Assembly (NCBI RefSeq): GCF_027359415.1
Contig: NZ_CP114780.1
Location: forward strand, 992,001-1,056,000
Length of the DNA stretch: 64,000 nt
DNA from: Prochlorococcus marinus str. MIT 0918
GTDB lineage: Bacteria > Cyanobacteriota > Cyanobacteriia > PCC-6307 > Cyanobiaceae
Direction of reading: 5' to 3'
This document shows, in pieces, positions 45,413-55,171 of this stretch (its first letter is position 1; each line of letters starts with the position of its first letter). A model generated the notes under the pieces. That model was not told the DNA's origin and did not search any database. It was given only the letters and a program-made list of their open reading frames with translations. A program made the position numbers and the translations under genes.

Positions 45413-47656
45413 ATGGCAACGAAATTTCCATCGTTCAGCCAGGGTCTGGCACAGGACCCTACAACCCGTCGTATTTGGTACGGCATTGCAACCGCTCATG
45501 ACTTTGAAAGTCATGACGGAATGACTGAAGAACAGCTTTATCAAAAGCTGTTCGCAACACATTTCGGTCATTTAGCCATAATTGGCTTATGGGTTGCAGG
45601 GAACCTGTTCCATATCGCCTGGCAGGGCAACTTTGAACAGTGGGTTACCGACCCACTGCATATACGCCCAATTGCTCATGCAATTTGGGATCCACATTTT
45701 GGTCAAGGCATTACAGATGCATTGACTCAAGCTGGAGCAACCTCACCTGTAAATATTGCCTATTCAGGCCTATACCATTGGTGGTACACCATCGGTATGA
45801 GAACCAATGCACAGCTTTTTCAAGGTGCAATTTTTATAAACATTCTTGTTTGCTGGTTATTGTTTGCTGGATGGTTGCATCTTCAACCCAAATTCAGACC
45901 CTCTTTAGCATGGTTCAAAAACGCTGAAGCTCAGTTAAATCATCATTTAGCTGTTTTATTTGGCTTTAGTAGTATTGCTTGGACAGGACATCTTGTTCAC
46001 GTTGCTATACCTGAATCAAGAGGTCAACATGTTGGATGGGATAACTGGCTAACTGTTTTACCACATCCAGAAGGCTTAGCTCCATTCTTCTCTTTGAATT
46101 GGGGAGCATACGCTCAGAATCCTGACTCAGTAGACGCAGTTTTCGGTACATCCCAAGGAGCTGGAACTGCAATATTCACTTTCTTAGGAGGTTTACATCC
46201 CCAAAGTGAATCACTCTGGCTAACTGATATATCTCATCATCATTTAGCAATTGGTGTGATGTTTATCGTTGCTGGCCATATGTACCGCAACACATTTGGT
46301 ATTGGTCATACACTTAAAGAGATCACAGAGGTACATAACACTGATAATCCAAATGATCCTCATACCACTGCCAAGGATGGGCGTCATTTTGGTGTTAATC
46401 ACAATGGAATTTTTGAGACAGTTAACAACTCTCTCCATTTTCAACTTGGTTTAGCACTTGCTTCTCTTGGCGCTGCATGCAGCTTGGTAGCTCAACATAT
46501 GGGTGCACTGCCATCTTATGCATTCATTGCTAGGGACTACACAACTCAATCTGCTCTTTATACACATCATCAGTACATTGCAATGTTCTTGATGGTTGGA
46601 GCTTTCTCACATGGCGCAATCTTCTTTGTTCGCGACTATGATCCTGAGCTTAATAAAGACAATGTACTTGCAAGAGTTCTAAGTACAAAAGAAGCTTTAA
46701 TTAGCCACCTTAGTTGGGTAACTATGCTTCTTGGATTCCATACACTTGGTATCTATGTACACAACGATGTTGTTGTAGCTTTTGGTAACCCAGAAAAGCA
46801 AATCTTAGTTGAACCAGTTTTTGCTCAAGCAATTCAGGCATTCAGCGGAAAAGTGATGTATGGAATTGACGCACTTTTAGCTAATGCAAATAGCTCAGCA
46901 ACTTTGGCAGCTAATAGCATGCCAGGGAATCATTATTGGATGGACATGATTAATAGACAGGATGCTTTAACCAACTTCCTACCTATTGGCCCAGCAGATT
47001 TCTTGGTTCACCATGCTATTGCACTTGGTCTTCATACAACTGCACTCATACTCATCAAAGGTGCACTTGATGCAAGAGGTACTAAATTAATTCCAGATAA
47101 AAAAGACTTTGGCTACGCCTTCCCTTGTGATGGCCCTGGTAGAGGTGGTACTTGTGATAGTTCAGCTTGGGACGCAACTTACCTTGCAATGTTCTGGGCA
47201 TTAAACACAATTGCTTGGGTTACCTTCTATTGGCACTGGAAACATTTAACAATATGGCAAGGGAATGTGGCTCAATTCAACGAGTCAGGTACTTATCTAA
47301 TGGGATGGTTTAGAGATTATCTGTGGCTCAATAGCTCTCAGCTAATCAATGGATACAACCCCTTTGGAGTTAATGCTTTATCTCCTTGGGCATGGATGTT
47401 CCTCTTTGGTCATTTAATCTGGGCTACAGGTTTCATGTTCCTAATTTCATGGAGAGGTTACTGGCAAGAGTTAATTGAAACTCTTGTTTGGGCTCATCAA
47501 CGTACCCCAATTGCCAATCTTGTTGGCTGGAGAGACAAACCAGTTGCACTTTCCATCGTACAAGCGCGACTTGTAGGCTTGACGCATTTCACGGTTGGTA
47601 ACTTTGTTACCTTTGGTGCTTTTGTAATTGCCTCAACTTCAGGAAAATTCGGATAG
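45413..47656 (+). CDS. psaB: Photosystem I core protein PsaB (P700 apoprotein A2)
   Basis: The 747-residue partner of PsaA binds half of P700, antenna chlorophylls and the Fx cluster, and docks plastocyanin/cytochrome c6 on the lumenal side. It begins [16 protein letters not shown] at ATG 45413. The Fx motif [12 protein letters not shown] is near residue 565, and the C-terminal part ends in [18 protein letters not shown] strong terminator lies 34 bp after the stop and closes the psaAB unit. Confidence 0.98.
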   Translation: MATKFPSFSQGLAQDPTTRRIWYGIATAHDFESHDGMTEEQLYQKLFATHFGHLAIIGLWVAGNLFHIAWQGNFEQWVTDPLHIRPIAHAIWDPHFGQGITDALTQAGATSPVNIAYSGLYHWWYTIGMRTNAQLFQGAIFINILVCWLLFAGWLHLQPKFRPSLAWFKNAEAQLNHHLAVLFGFSSIAWTGHLVHVAIPESRGQHVGWDNWLTVLPHPEGLAPFFSLNWGAYAQNPDSVDAVFGTSQGAGTAIFTFLGGLHPQSESLWLTDISHHHLAIGVMFIVAGHMYRNTFGIGHTLKEITEVHNTDNPNDPHTTAKDGRHFGVNHNGIFETVNNSLHFQLGLALASLGAACSLVAQHMGALPSYAFIARDYTTQSALYTHHQYIAMFLMVGAFSHGAIFFVRDYDPELNKDNVLARVLSTKEALISHLSWVTMLLGFHTLGIYVHNDVVVAFGNPEKQILVEPVFAQAIQAFSGKVMYGIDALLANANSSATLAANSMPGNHYWMDMINRQDALTNFLPIGPADFLVHHAIALGLHTTALILIKGALDARGTKLIPDKKDFGYAFPCDGPGRGGTCDSSAWDATYLAMFWALNTIAWVTFYWHWKHLTIWQGNVAQFNESGTYLMGWFRDYLWLNSSQLINGYNPFGVNALSPWAWMFLFGHLIWATGFMFLISWRGYWQELIETLVWAHQRTPIANLVGWRDKPVALSIVQARLVGLTHFTVGNFVTFGAFVIASTSGKFG

Positions 47657-47690
47657 GTTCACTCATCTAATCAAACCAAGAAGGAAAGGA

Positions 47691-47726
47691 AAAAACCCCG
47701 TCAATCTAATTGACGGGGTTTTTTTA
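47691..47726. terminator. Bidirectional intrinsic terminator after psaB
   Basis: AACCCCGTCAA pairs with TTGACGGGGTT over 11 bp around the loop TCTAA, with an A-run on the left and a T-run on the right. It can therefore stop psaAB on the plus strand and the serine-hydrolase gene on the minus strand. The T-run overlaps the stop codon of the latter at 47724. Confidence 0.92.
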
Positions 47727-48620
47727 TTGCATTTTCCATTTACTAAATTCTTCAGCAAATGCAGGTAACAAGAAATTGTTTTTTGCAAGAGCTTCCCCTT
47801 GAGAAAAAATTATCAGCAACATTTTTTGCCCATTGGGAGTAAGAAACCAAGCAGCGTCATGTCTTACTTCAGACATAAGCCCTGCTTTACTCCATAATTG
47901 AGATGAAATAGGTAATCCCTCTCCTAAAAAGCCATCTACTTGATTTTCTGGATTTTCCTTCCTTTTAATATGATCTAAAGATCTAAAAAGAAGTGATTTA
48001 AGTTTCCTAGTTGCTTGAGGTGGTAACAAATCTCCTGTCATTAAAGATTCAATTAGTCTTGCTGTTCCAAGGGTTGTAAGTGCATTACGATTTTGCAAAG
48101 ATTCTCCATAAAAATCCTTATCACGGCCAAAAGGTCCATCACTCCAAGTTTTTTGACAACAATTAAGATTTTGGAACTCATCCCATGGAAAGCTTTTCAA
48201 CCAATCATTAATACAATTTCTCTGTTTTTTCCAAACCATCCATTTTTGTCCTTTTAAAGAAGGTCCACTTGTTGTGGCTGTTAAAAGATCCACAATGTAG
48301 CTAGTGGCATCATTACTTGAATTGATAATCATTTCTGATAGAGCTCTTTGAAGCTCTGAAGAATCAAGAATCAAATCTTTCAGCAACCAACTTTCTATCG
48401 CACATGCATAAAACAACTTAACGATACTTGCAGGATAGAAAAGCCTTTTTTCTATCCATCCAGCTCCTTTCCCACTTAATGGTTTTGGATTCTGATCTTG
48501 ATAACAAACCCAAGTAATAGAAATATTATTTTTAAGATCAAATCTAAATTCTGTTTCAAATTTCTCAATTAACTTTCGTATATAAGATCCCATTGCAGGA
48601 TCATGACTATAGAAACTCAT
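47724..48620 (-). CDS. Serine hydrolase of the class A beta-lactamase fold
   Basis: A 298-residue protein with the penicillin-binding/beta-lactamase fold. The catalytic motif SIVK lies at residues 65-68 (YPASIVKLFYA), an SSN motif at 101-103 stands for the usual SDN, and SKAG near 240 stands for KTG. No signal peptide is seen from the ATG at 48620, but a shorter form may begin at the ATG at 48593. Likely roles are peptidoglycan or D-amino-acid peptide hydrolysis; there is no evidence that it is a resistance enzyme. Its start lies only 16 bp from that of the divergent NlpC/P60 gene. Confidence 0.8.
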   Translation of the reverse strand: MSFYSHDPAMGSYIRKLIEKFETEFRFDLKNNISITWVCYQDQNPKPLSGKGAGWIEKRLFYPASIVKLFYACAIESWLLKDLILDSSELQRALSEMIINSSNDATSYIVDLLTATTSGPSLKGQKWMVWKKQRNCINDWLKSFPWDEFQNLNCCQKTWSDGPFGRDKDFYGESLQNRNALTTLGTARLIESLMTGDLLPPQATRKLKSLLFRSLDHIKRKENPENQVDGFLGEGLPISSQLWSKAGLMSEVRHDAAWFLTPNGQKMLLIIFSQGEALAKNNFLLPAFAEEFSKWKMQ

Positions 48621-48636
48621 CGATTTTTATCCCTCA

Positions 48637-49380
48637 ATGTCTAGAATAAATATTGCTTGCAGCGAAGAAAAACTCATTTCTGGAAGCTTGTGGAAACTTA
48701 ATACTAATGTTAATGGCTTTAAAAATATTAAAAGTAATGAATTAGCTACTGAGGTAATTTCAGGAAGAAAATTTGAAATAAAGCATAATATTCAAAGAAC
48801 CTATAATGGAACAAGACTTAGGGTTAGACTTCTAGAAGATTCTTATGATTGTTGGTTTGAATTAAAAGATATTATTGACCATATAGAACCTATAAATAGA
48901 TGGAGACCAACAACTTTAAGTAAGGAGCAAATCAAAAAGAAATTACCAAATATTCTCAATTGGATTGAAAAATCATACAATATCCCTAATCATTATTTAT
49001 GGGGAGGAACTGTAGGCCCAAACTTTGATTGCTCAGGATTAATTCAAAGAGCTTTTTCTATAGAAGGAATTTGGCTGCCTCGTGATGCATATCAACAAGA
49101 AAGATTTTGTACAAGTTTAAAATTTGATCAAAATACTTTAAAAGAAATTCACCCAGGAGATCTTTTATTCTTTGGGACTAAATACAAGTGTTCTCATGTT
49201 GCCATTTATAAAGGAGGCAGCTCATATTGGCATAGCTCTGGAAAACAACATGGGCATAATGGCATTGGGATAGATACTCTCCAACCTATAACCAAAAATA
49301 CTATTTCTTCTTATTATCTATCAATATTCCGAGGTGCAGGTAGAGTTGAATCTTGTCATGATGGGAGCTCACTAACCTGA
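48637..49380 (+). CDS. NlpC/P60 cysteine peptidase with SH3-like N domain
   Basis: A 247-residue cell-wall peptidase (C40 type) that would cut the gamma-D-Glu-diamino acid bond of peptidoglycan stem peptides. The catalytic Cys132 is in NFDCSGLIQRAF, the His187 in CSHVAIY, and the third polar residue is probably His199 in YWHSSG. The N-terminal 90 residues resemble a bacterial SH3 region. No signal peptide is evident from ATG 48637. In cyanobacteria such SH3-NlpC proteins (crystal structures from Anabaena/Nostoc exist) act in cell-wall recycling. It precedes a glycosyltransferase gene by 32 bp. Confidence 0.88.
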   Translation: MSRINIACSEEKLISGSLWKLNTNVNGFKNIKSNELATEVISGRKFEIKHNIQRTYNGTRLRVRLLEDSYDCWFELKDIIDHIEPINRWRPTTLSKEQIKKKLPNILNWIEKSYNIPNHYLWGGTVGPNFDCSGLIQRAFSIEGIWLPRDAYQQERFCTSLKFDQNTLKEIHPGDLLFFGTKYKCSHVAIYKGGSSYWHSSGKQHGHNGIGIDTLQPITKNTISSYYLSIFRGAGRVESCHDGSSLT

Positions 49381-49412
49381 TCATGAAAAAAATCCATAGT
49401 TAAATTTTTTAC

Positions 49413-50363
49413 ATGGACAATCAAATAGACATATCTATTGTCATCCCAATCTTTAATGAAGAAGAAAGTATTCAACAACTTATTAAAGAAGTAATCAATA
49501 CCATGAGAGAAACTAATGAAAGTTTTGAAGTAATTGTTATCAATGATGGATCAATTGATAATAGTGCAGAAGTTTTATCAAGACTTAGCCAAAATATTCC
49601 AGAATTAACCTCTATTTTACTTAGAAAAAATTATGGTCAAACAGCTGCTATGGCAGCAGGTTTTGATATCTCAAATGGGAAAATTATTGTTAGTCTTGAT
49701 GGAGACTTGCAAAATGATCCATCAGATATACCCATTTTAATAAATAAGTTAAAAGAAGGTTTTGACTTGGTAAGTGGATGGCGTCATGATCGCAAAGATG
49801 CTGAAATAACAAGAAAACTACCCTCAAAAATTGCAAATAAAATTATTGGCAAAGTAACAGGTGTTGAGCTAAATGATTATGGTTGCTCTCTTAAAGCCTA
49901 CAGACGCGAAGTTCTGTCTGATATGAAACTATATGGAGAGTTACATAGGTTTCTTCCAGTCTTAGCAAATATTGAAGGGGGTAGAATTACGGAAATCAAA
50001 GTTAATCATAGGCGAAGAAAATATGGGAAAAGTAAGTATGGAATTGATAGAACATTTAGAGTGATGATGGATTTACTTACTATTTGGTTTTTAAATAGAT
50101 TCCTTACAAGGCCTATGTATGTTTTTGGTTTTGGAGGAATTATTGCAATTCTAAGTAGTTTTTTTACATGTTTTTATCTTTTATTTGTCAAATTATCAGG
50201 GAATGATATCGGTGATAGGCCACTATTAATTTTTGCATTAATTCTTGGGATTGCAGGCGTACAGTTATTTTGTTTTGGACTCCTGGGTGAATTACAAATC
50301 CGCACTTACCATGAAAGTCAAGGCCGTCCTATTTACCGCATACGAGAAATATTAAGAGGATAA
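49413..50363 (+). CDS. Family 2 glycosyltransferase, dolichol-phosphate-mannose-synthase-like
   Basis: A 316-residue membrane-bound GT2 enzyme. The catalytic domain opens with ISIVIPIFNEEESIQQLI near residue 7 and has the metal-binding SLDGDLQNDP near residue 94; the sequence GCSLKAYRREVL near 155 matches the polyprenyl-phosphate transferases of the DPM1/ArnC/GtrB type. Two transmembrane helices occupy about residues 234-258 and 272-296. It probably attaches a sugar to a lipid carrier for cell-envelope glycans; the sugar is unknown. The 3' end overlaps the convergent HEAT-protein gene by 31 bp. Confidence 0.88.
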   Translation: MDNQIDISIVIPIFNEEESIQQLIKEVINTMRETNESFEVIVINDGSIDNSAEVLSRLSQNIPELTSILLRKNYGQTAAMAAGFDISNGKIIVSLDGDLQNDPSDIPILINKLKEGFDLVSGWRHDRKDAEITRKLPSKIANKIIGKVTGVELNDYGCSLKAYRREVLSDMKLYGELHRFLPVLANIEGGRITEIKVNHRRRKYGKSKYGIDRTFRVMMDLLTIWFLNRFLTRPMYVFGFGGIIAILSSFFTCFYLLFVKLSGNDIGDRPLLIFALILGIAGVQLFCFGLLGELQIRTYHESQGRPIYRIREILRG

Positions 50364-50800
50364 CTTTTTAAAGGTTTTTGTAAAACAGTTTTCGAAGAGC
50401 CTCGAAACTTAGCAATCCCCTCAGCAGATTTAATAACTACACGACTATCTATATCTCTTAAACCTCTTTTTAAAATAGGAATAACTGATGGGTGACCCCA
50501 TTCACTAGCTAATTGGACCGCCAACAATCTTTCGTCAGGACCACAAGAAATTAATTTTTTTAGTTGTTTAAGAAGAAGAATTCGTTGTTGAGATTTATTT
50601 GGTAAATAATCATTCAATTCAAGTTGCTTAGATCTAGATTGGTTTTTTACAGCGGTCAATGAAGGCTCCACTAAAGACACTTGGCTCAAAGCTAAACCTT
50701 CAGGATCCCTTGTCCTAAAAAGGTTTTTAGGCTTTTTTCCAAATCCCCAGAGAGTGAAGGCAAGTACTAAAGCTGCTCCAGCAGCGAAAAACTGATTCAT
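50333..50800 (-). CDS. HEAT-repeat-like protein with N-terminal membrane anchor
   Basis: A 155-residue protein with one N-terminal hydrophobic segment (FFAAGAALVLAFTLWGF, residues 4-20) followed by a soluble part. From about residue 80 there are two helical repeats resembling HEAT/PBS-type repeats (LLAVQLASEWGHPSVIPILKRGLRDIDSRVVIKSA, abbreviated as residues 98-133). Such repeats bind other proteins, and in cyanobacteria are often tied to phycobilisome or lyase functions, but nothing specific is seen here. It starts at ATG 50800, divergent from psaI. Confidence 0.6.
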   Translation of the reverse strand: MNQFFAAGAALVLAFTLWGFGKKPKNLFRTRDPEGLALSQVSLVEPSLTAVKNQSRSKQLELNDYLPNKSQQRILLLKQLKKLISCGPDERLLAVQLASEWGHPSVIPILKRGLRDIDSRVVIKSAEGIAKFRGSSKTVLQKPLKSYPLNISRMR

Positions 50801-50893
50801 TGGTTTAAGGGTGATAGATGAGTCATTGAACCGTAATGGATTGAACTTTTATGTCACCAATGAGGGTATTGCGTATCTATTACACGTTAACTC

Positions 50894-50899
50894 TATAAA
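50894..50899 (+). promoter_or_regulatory. Putative -10 box of psaI
   Basis: TATAAA lies at 50894-50899. Transcription would start near 50906, about 20 nt before the preferred psaI start and right on top of an earlier ATG, which argues that the second ATG is the real one. The matching -35 (TTGCGT at 50869) is 19 bases away, which is longer than ideal. Confidence 0.4.
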
Positions 50900-50926
50900 G
50901 TATTAATGGATCTTTTGGTATATCCG

Positions 50927-51043
50927 ATGTCTAGCGAGTTTGCCGCAACCTGGCTTCCTGCTGTGTTTGTCCCTCTTATAGGGCTTGTTACACCAGCAGT
51001 TTTCATTGTTCTCATTGGTCGCTACATCACAGCAACCGATTAA
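50927..51043 (+). CDS. psaI: Photosystem I subunit VIII (PsaI)
   Basis: A 38-residue single-helix membrane protein, MSSEFAATWLPAVFVPLIG followed by LVTPAVFIVLIGRYITATD. The AATWLPxxxVPLIG and PAV pattern matches cyanobacterial PsaI (AASYLPWILIPMVG... in Synechocystis, from memory), and the alignment gives the same N-terminal length when starting at ATG 50927. An ATG at 50906 in the same frame would add seven residues. PsaI stabilises PsaL and trimer formation; psaL starts 42 bp downstream, as expected. The C terminus lacks the usual acidic tail. Confidence 0.82.
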   Translation: MSSEFAATWLPAVFVPLIGLVTPAVFIVLIGRYITATD

Positions 51044-51085
51044 AACATTGTTTCTATTTAAGTCAACCAAGTTTTTTATACGCCC

Positions 51086-51685
51086 ATGACTGAATTCCAA
51101 GACCCTTTTTTAAAGTCAGCTGAACCTGTCAAATTCAACAAAAAATATGTTGATGACACAGTTCGTCCTGGCGACATAGGAATTAGTGATCAATGGGCTG
51201 TCAACCCAGTCGCTGATCCATGTGTAGGAAACTTAGAAACTCCAGTTAATACTGGTTATTTCACAAAAGCTTTCATCAATAATCTTCCCTTCTACCGTGC
51301 TGGTCTTTCACCAAATTTTCGTGGCTTAGAAGTAGGGGCAGCTTTTGGGTATCTCCTTTATGGCCCTTACGCAATGACTGGTCCATTAAGAAATAGTGAA
51401 TTTGCACTGACTGCAGGTTTATTAGGGACTATTGGTGCAGTTCATATTCTGACAGCTTTATTTGTTTTATATAACGCTCCAGGGAAAGCACCAAACGTTC
51501 AACCAGAAGATTGCACCGTTTCTAATCCACCCAATGATTTATTCACTAGATCAGGATGGGCAGATTTCACAAGTGGTTTTTGGCTTGGCGGATGTGGAGG
51601 TGCTGTTTTTGCATGGTTACTATGCGGAACACTTCATTTAGATACAATTATGCCAATTGTTAAAGGAGTTTGGGCTGCTGGATAA
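51086..51685 (+). CDS. psaL: Photosystem I subunit XI (PsaL)
   Basis: The 199-residue PsaL lies at the centre of photosystem I trimers. It has an N-terminal extension of about 45 residues compared with freshwater cyanobacteria, then the conserved [20 protein letters not shown] and [16 protein letters not shown] regions and three membrane segments (about residues 90-107, 113-132 and 163-183). The longer N terminus is, as I recall, typical of Prochlorococcus. It starts at ATG 51086 and ends 24 bp ahead of a strong terminator. Confidence 0.95.
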   Translation: MTEFQDPFLKSAEPVKFNKKYVDDTVRPGDIGISDQWAVNPVADPCVGNLETPVNTGYFTKAFINNLPFYRAGLSPNFRGLEVGAAFGYLLYGPYAMTGPLRNSEFALTAGLLGTIGAVHILTALFVLYNAPGKAPNVQPEDCTVSNPPNDLFTRSGWADFTSGFWLGGCGGAVFAWLLCGTLHLDTIMPIVKGVWAAG

Positions 51686-51708
51686 GCTAAAAAAGAACAT
51701 CTAAAATT

Positions 51709-51748
51709 AAAAAGGCCTGAGAATTCTTTAATTTCTCAGGCCTTTTTA
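51709..51748. terminator. Bidirectional intrinsic terminator after psaL
   Basis: AAAGGCCTGAGAA pairs with TTCTCAGGCCTTT over 13 bp around a loop of about eight bases, with A-rich and T-rich flanks. It separates psaL on the plus strand from tRNA-Ser and alr on the minus strand and can serve both. Confidence 0.92.
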
Positions 51749-51816
51749 GTAGTTTTAAGCAATTAAAAACAGAACATGCTGAAAGGCGATGGACAATTTT
51801 CAAAGCTTTTCTCAAC

Positions 51817-51904
51817 GGAGAGGGAGGGATTCGAACCCTCGACAGAAGTTGCCTCCTGTAACTCCTTAGCAGGGAGCCGCTTTCAACCACTCAGCCACCT
51901 CTCC
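51817..51904 (-). tRNA. tRNA-Ser (anticodon GCT)
   Basis: An 88-nt class II tRNA on the minus strand. The acceptor GGAGAGG pairs with the 3' CCTCTCC side, the anticodon stem GCTCC/GGAGT encloses the loop CTGCTAA with the anticodon GCT (codons AGC/AGT), a long variable arm follows as expected for serine, and the T-arm contains GGTTCGAATCC. The CCA is not encoded. It lies downstream of alr on the same strand. Confidence 0.95.
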
Positions 51905-51972
51905 AGCAGCTACTACACCTTATCAAGTCAAGATTAATTATCCCAAGAAAATATCCAGATTCTTCAGAATTA

Positions 51973-53118
51973 TCAAATTACCACCCTAGGAAGACGATAT
52001 TTAAAACCACAAAGAATCTCCCAAGGGATCGATCCACTGATAGAACTCCATTGAAATGGGGATATACATGCCTTTCCATCAGGGCCAAGCAAAGTAACAA
52101 CACTGCCCACTTTGATATGTGGATTTTCAGTAATATCAACAACAAGTTGATCCATAGTAATTGATCCAACTTGAGGATAAAATTTACCATCAATCAAAAC
52201 TGAGATTTTGCCTGAAAGAGCTCTATTAACACCATCTGCATAACCTATTCCAACAACAGCTAGTCGACTAGGACTTTTAGTCTTAAAAGTATGTCCATAA
52301 CTCACACCAACATTAGAAGGCACATCTCGAATTAAAGTAACTTTAGCTCTCACTGCCAAAGCAGGTTGTAAAAAAACATTATTTTGGAACTTTTTCAATG
52401 GACTATAACCATATAAAGCAAGTCCAATACGAACCATATCGAAATGAAGCTCTTTCCCAAGAAAAGTACCTGCTGAATTAGCCAAATGTATACAACATGA
52501 ATGAGATCGGTCAGCTACATGAGAAATAAACTTTTCAAATTTTGTTTTTTGAAGAGATGTGAACTTCTCAGCATAATTATCAGATTCTCCATCAGCCAAA
52601 GCAAGATGACTATAAATTCCTTTCAAAATAATATTTGGAAGATTATCAATTAAATAAATTAACTCCGAAGCAATTGCCAAATCACAACCCAATCGGGTCA
52701 TTCCAGTATCAATCTTTATATGAACATTAAACTTAGTAGAATTAGCTTCAGCAATTTTTTGACATAGCTTTATCTGTTGAATACAGCTGATAGTGGGCAT
52801 TAAATCAGCCTTCAAGCAAATATCTAACTCTTCAGAAGTAACTAAATTACCCAAAACAAGAATCGGACAAATTAAACCAACTTTTCTTAGATCAATCCCT
52901 TCCTGCAAAGTAGCGACTCCTAAACTATCTGCCCCACCTCTCAAAGCTGCAGATGCAACTGTTTCTGATCCATGACCATAACCATCAGCCTTTACTACTG
53001 CCATCAACAAACAGCTATCTGACAAAAGGCTTTTAATAGCTAATGTGTTTTGCGTAATCGCTGAAGGAAAAACTTCTACCCAAGCTCTTTGACGTGGATC
53101 AATCTTATCGAAAAGCAT
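51973..53118 (-). CDS. alr: Alanine racemase
   Basis: Alr makes D-alanine for peptidoglycan from L-alanine with PLP. The 381-residue product has the PLP-lysine motif AVVKADGYGHG near residue 44, a TIM barrel with KIDTGMTRLG near 131 and HLANSAG near 205, and the C-terminal beta domain with the catalytic Tyr in GVSYGHTF near 268. The start is an ATG at 53118. It is the only gene between the HNH protein and tRNA-Ser and probably has its own promoter. Confidence 0.95.
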   Translation of the reverse strand: MLFDKIDPRQRAWVEVFPSAITQNTLAIKSLLSDSCLLMAVVKADGYGHGSETVASAALRGGADSLGVATLQEGIDLRKVGLICPILVLGNLVTSEELDICLKADLMPTISCIQQIKLCQKIAEANSTKFNVHIKIDTGMTRLGCDLAIASELIYLIDNLPNIILKGIYSHLALADGESDNYAEKFTSLQKTKFEKFISHVADRSHSCCIHLANSAGTFLGKELHFDMVRIGLALYGYSPLKKFQNNVFLQPALAVRAKVTLIRDVPSNVGVSYGHTFKTKSPSRLAVVGIGYADGVNRALSGKISVLIDGKFYPQVGSITMDQLVVDITENPHIKVGSVVTLLGPDGKACISPFQWSSISGSIPWEILCGFKYRLPRVVI

Positions 53119-53194
53119 AGAAGAATTAATAGATAAAACAGCAGGATTCTTTTAATGCAAGTAACATGAATTTAATTAATTAGCTGGAACTGGA

Positions 53195-53701
53195 ATGAGC
53201 CAAGTTCTAGTGTTAAATGCCTCCTATGAGCCATTGAACATCACTAGTTGGCGAAGAGCCACAGTGTTGATGTTAAAAGGTAAAGCCGAAAGTTTAGAAG
53301 AAGATACAAATCATCAAATTAGGAATGATCTAAAGCTACCTACTGTCATACGTCTGAGATACTTTATTAAAGTTCCTTATAGGGAATTAGCACTGAATAG
53401 AAAGAATATTCTTAAAAGAGATAACTACTTTTGCCAATACTGCGGATATCGGGGTGAGAAGTTATCTATCGATCATGTAATGCCTAGAAGTAGAGGTGGA
53501 GAAGATAATTGGCAAAACGTTACTACAGCCTGTATTTCATGCAATATCAAAAAAGGGAATCGTACCCCCAAAGAAGCAAATATGCCATTAAAAAGAAAGC
53601 CTCATAAACCATTTGGCAATCTAAGTTTTGAGGCGACAAAACAAATTGATTCGGGCTTTCATAAGGAATGGAGTAAATATGTTATTGGATACAGCAGGTA
53701 A
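53195..53701 (+). CDS. HNH endonuclease family protein
   Basis: A 168-residue protein with a zinc-supported HNH nuclease domain. The motif reads CQYCGYRGEKLSIDHVMPRSRGG (in parts: CQYC near residue 80, IDHV near 90) and continues with NVTTACISCNIKKGNRTP; the two CxxC pairs hold zinc and the His is catalytic. The N-terminal half begins VLVLNASYEPLNITSWRRA, which is typical of a widely conserved HNH family of cyanobacteria. The cellular role is unknown; there is no neighbouring methylase or restriction partner. It ends 8 bp from the convergent prfA. Confidence 0.88.
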   Translation: MSQVLVLNASYEPLNITSWRRATVLMLKGKAESLEEDTNHQIRNDLKLPTVIRLRYFIKVPYRELALNRKNILKRDNYFCQYCGYRGEKLSIDHVMPRSRGGEDNWQNVTTACISCNIKKGNRTPKEANMPLKRKPHKPFGNLSFEATKQIDSGFHKEWSKYVIGYSR

Positions 53702-53709
53702 CTAAAAAA

Positions 53710-54807
53710 CTATAAATCTGATTGTTGCCCCAACTCTTCCATTTTCAATCTTTGCTCTTCAGCAATGCAAGCGCTAATTAAATCATCTAATTGTCCTTCA
53801 AGAACGTTTTCTAGTGGAAAATTTTCTCCCAATCTATGATCAGTAGTACGATTGTCTTTATAATTATAAGTTCTGATTTTTTCACTTCTATCTCCAGTGC
53901 CAACTTGAGCCAATCTGGCAGATCGCTCTTTAGCATTGGCTTCTTCTATTTCTCTCTCTAATAATTTAGCCCTCAAAATTTCCAAAGCTCGTTCTCTATT
54001 TTGCAACTGAGATCTTTCTTGAGTACAAAAAACCCTAATCCCAGTGGGTTTATGCAATAAATCAACTGCTGTTTCCACTTTGTTTACATTTTGGCCACCC
54101 GCTCCTCCAGATCTGGCCGTACTAATTTCTAATTCAGTAGGATCTAGTTTTACTTCTACTGGATCTGCCTCTGGCATAACAGCAACAGTAGCTGTGGAAG
54201 TATGGACTCTCCCTTGAGATTCAGTAGCGGGTACCCGTTGCACCCTGTGAACTCCTGCTTCAAATTTTAATTGACTAAATACTGATTCACCTTTAACAGA
54301 AATAATCAATTCTTTAAAGCCACCTAGATCTGCTTCAGTAGCACTCATTGGCTTAACAGACCAACCAATTTTCAAGCTATATCTTTCATACATTCTAGCT
54401 AAATCACCGGCCCATATACATGCTTCATCACCTCCAGCTCCAGCCCTAATCTCAAGCATTACACTTCTTTCATCTCTAGGATCCTTTGGCAAAAGAGCAA
54501 TAGTTAAACGCTTCAACAAAACCTGTTCTATATGTTCTAATTTCTGTAACTCTTCCTGAGCAAGTTCCTCCATCTCTTTATCAGACTTACTTTCCCGCAA
54601 GAACTGTTTTGCTTCGAGTAGATCAATCTCAGTAGATTGAAGCTGCTGATAGTCTAAAACTAAAGGCTCTAAACGAGATCTTTCTCTGGCTATAGTTTCA
54701 AGTCGTTTAGGGTCTGAAGCAACATCAGGATCAGCTAATTGAAGCTCTAAGTTTTTAAAACTTGAACATGCTGTTTCTAATCTTGCTTTAAGGGTTGAAG
54801 TGTCCAT
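53710..54807 (-). CDS. prfA: Peptide chain release factor 1
   Basis: RF1 ends translation at UAA and UAG. The 365-residue length is normal. The catalytic GGQ motif is present in [17 protein letters not shown] near residue 233, followed by the conserved [12 protein letters not shown]. The codon-recognition region shows [20 protein letters not shown] near 195. It starts at ATG 54807, 31 bp after rpmE, and closes this minus-strand ribosomal cluster. Confidence 0.97.
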   Translation of the reverse strand: MDTSTLKARLETACSSFKNLELQLADPDVASDPKRLETIARERSRLEPLVLDYQQLQSTEIDLLEAKQFLRESKSDKEMEELAQEELQKLEHIEQVLLKRLTIALLPKDPRDERSVMLEIRAGAGGDEACIWAGDLARMYERYSLKIGWSVKPMSATEADLGGFKELIISVKGESVFSQLKFEAGVHRVQRVPATESQGRVHTSTATVAVMPEADPVEVKLDPTELEISTARSGGAGGQNVNKVETAVDLLHKPTGIRVFCTQERSQLQNRERALEILRAKLLEREIEEANAKERSARLAQVGTGDRSEKIRTYNYKDNRTTDHRLGENFPLENVLEGQLDDLISACIAEEQRLKMEELGQQSDL

Positions 54808-54838
54808 ACCACATCAACTTCCTATATATTGAAAAAAT

Positions 54839-55120
54839 TTAAGAGTTTTTAGAAGATGAGTCTTCAGCTGATTGTGTCTTTTTAGATGGTTCATTCTTAG
54901 AATCCTGAGCTGAATTTTCCATACCATATTTCCTCATAAAACGATCCACTCTACCTTCTGTATCTAAAATCTTTTGTGTTCCCGTATAAAATGGATGATT
55001 CCCACTCCAAACATCAACATGAATCTCTGGCTGAGTGGAACCAGTAGTCATAACTACTTCTCCATTACAAATAACCTTTGCATCTGGATACCATTTGGGA
55101 TGTATATCTTTTTTAGGCAT
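54839..55120 (-). CDS. rpmE: 50S ribosomal protein L31
   Basis: The 93-residue L31 starts MPKKDIHPKWYPDAKVICNG and contains DVWSGNHPFYTGTQK and GRVDRFMRKYG. The zinc-binding cysteine pairs of the C+ form are mostly lost (only one Cys remains), so this is a zinc-independent C- form. The last 25 residues are a Ser/Lys/Glu-rich tail not needed for the fold. It lies between rpsI and prfA, as in other marine picocyanobacteria. Confidence 0.93.
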   Translation of the reverse strand: MPKKDIHPKWYPDAKVICNGEVVMTTGSTQPEIHVDVWSGNHPFYTGTQKILDTEGRVDRFMRKYGMENSAQDSKNEPSKKTQSAEDSSSKNS

Positions 55121-55171
55121 TTTTTTAAATAATAAAAATCAATTAATTAATAATAAATAAAAATAAGATGT

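Noticed and set aside
47724-48620. Serine hydrolase as an acquired antibiotic-resistance beta-lactamase
   Set aside because: The motifs are divergent (SSN for SDN, KAG for KTG), base composition matches the neighbours and no mobile element is near.
51687-51890. 67-codon minus-strand frame downstream of psaL
   Set aside because: It runs through the psaL terminator and part of tRNA-Ser.
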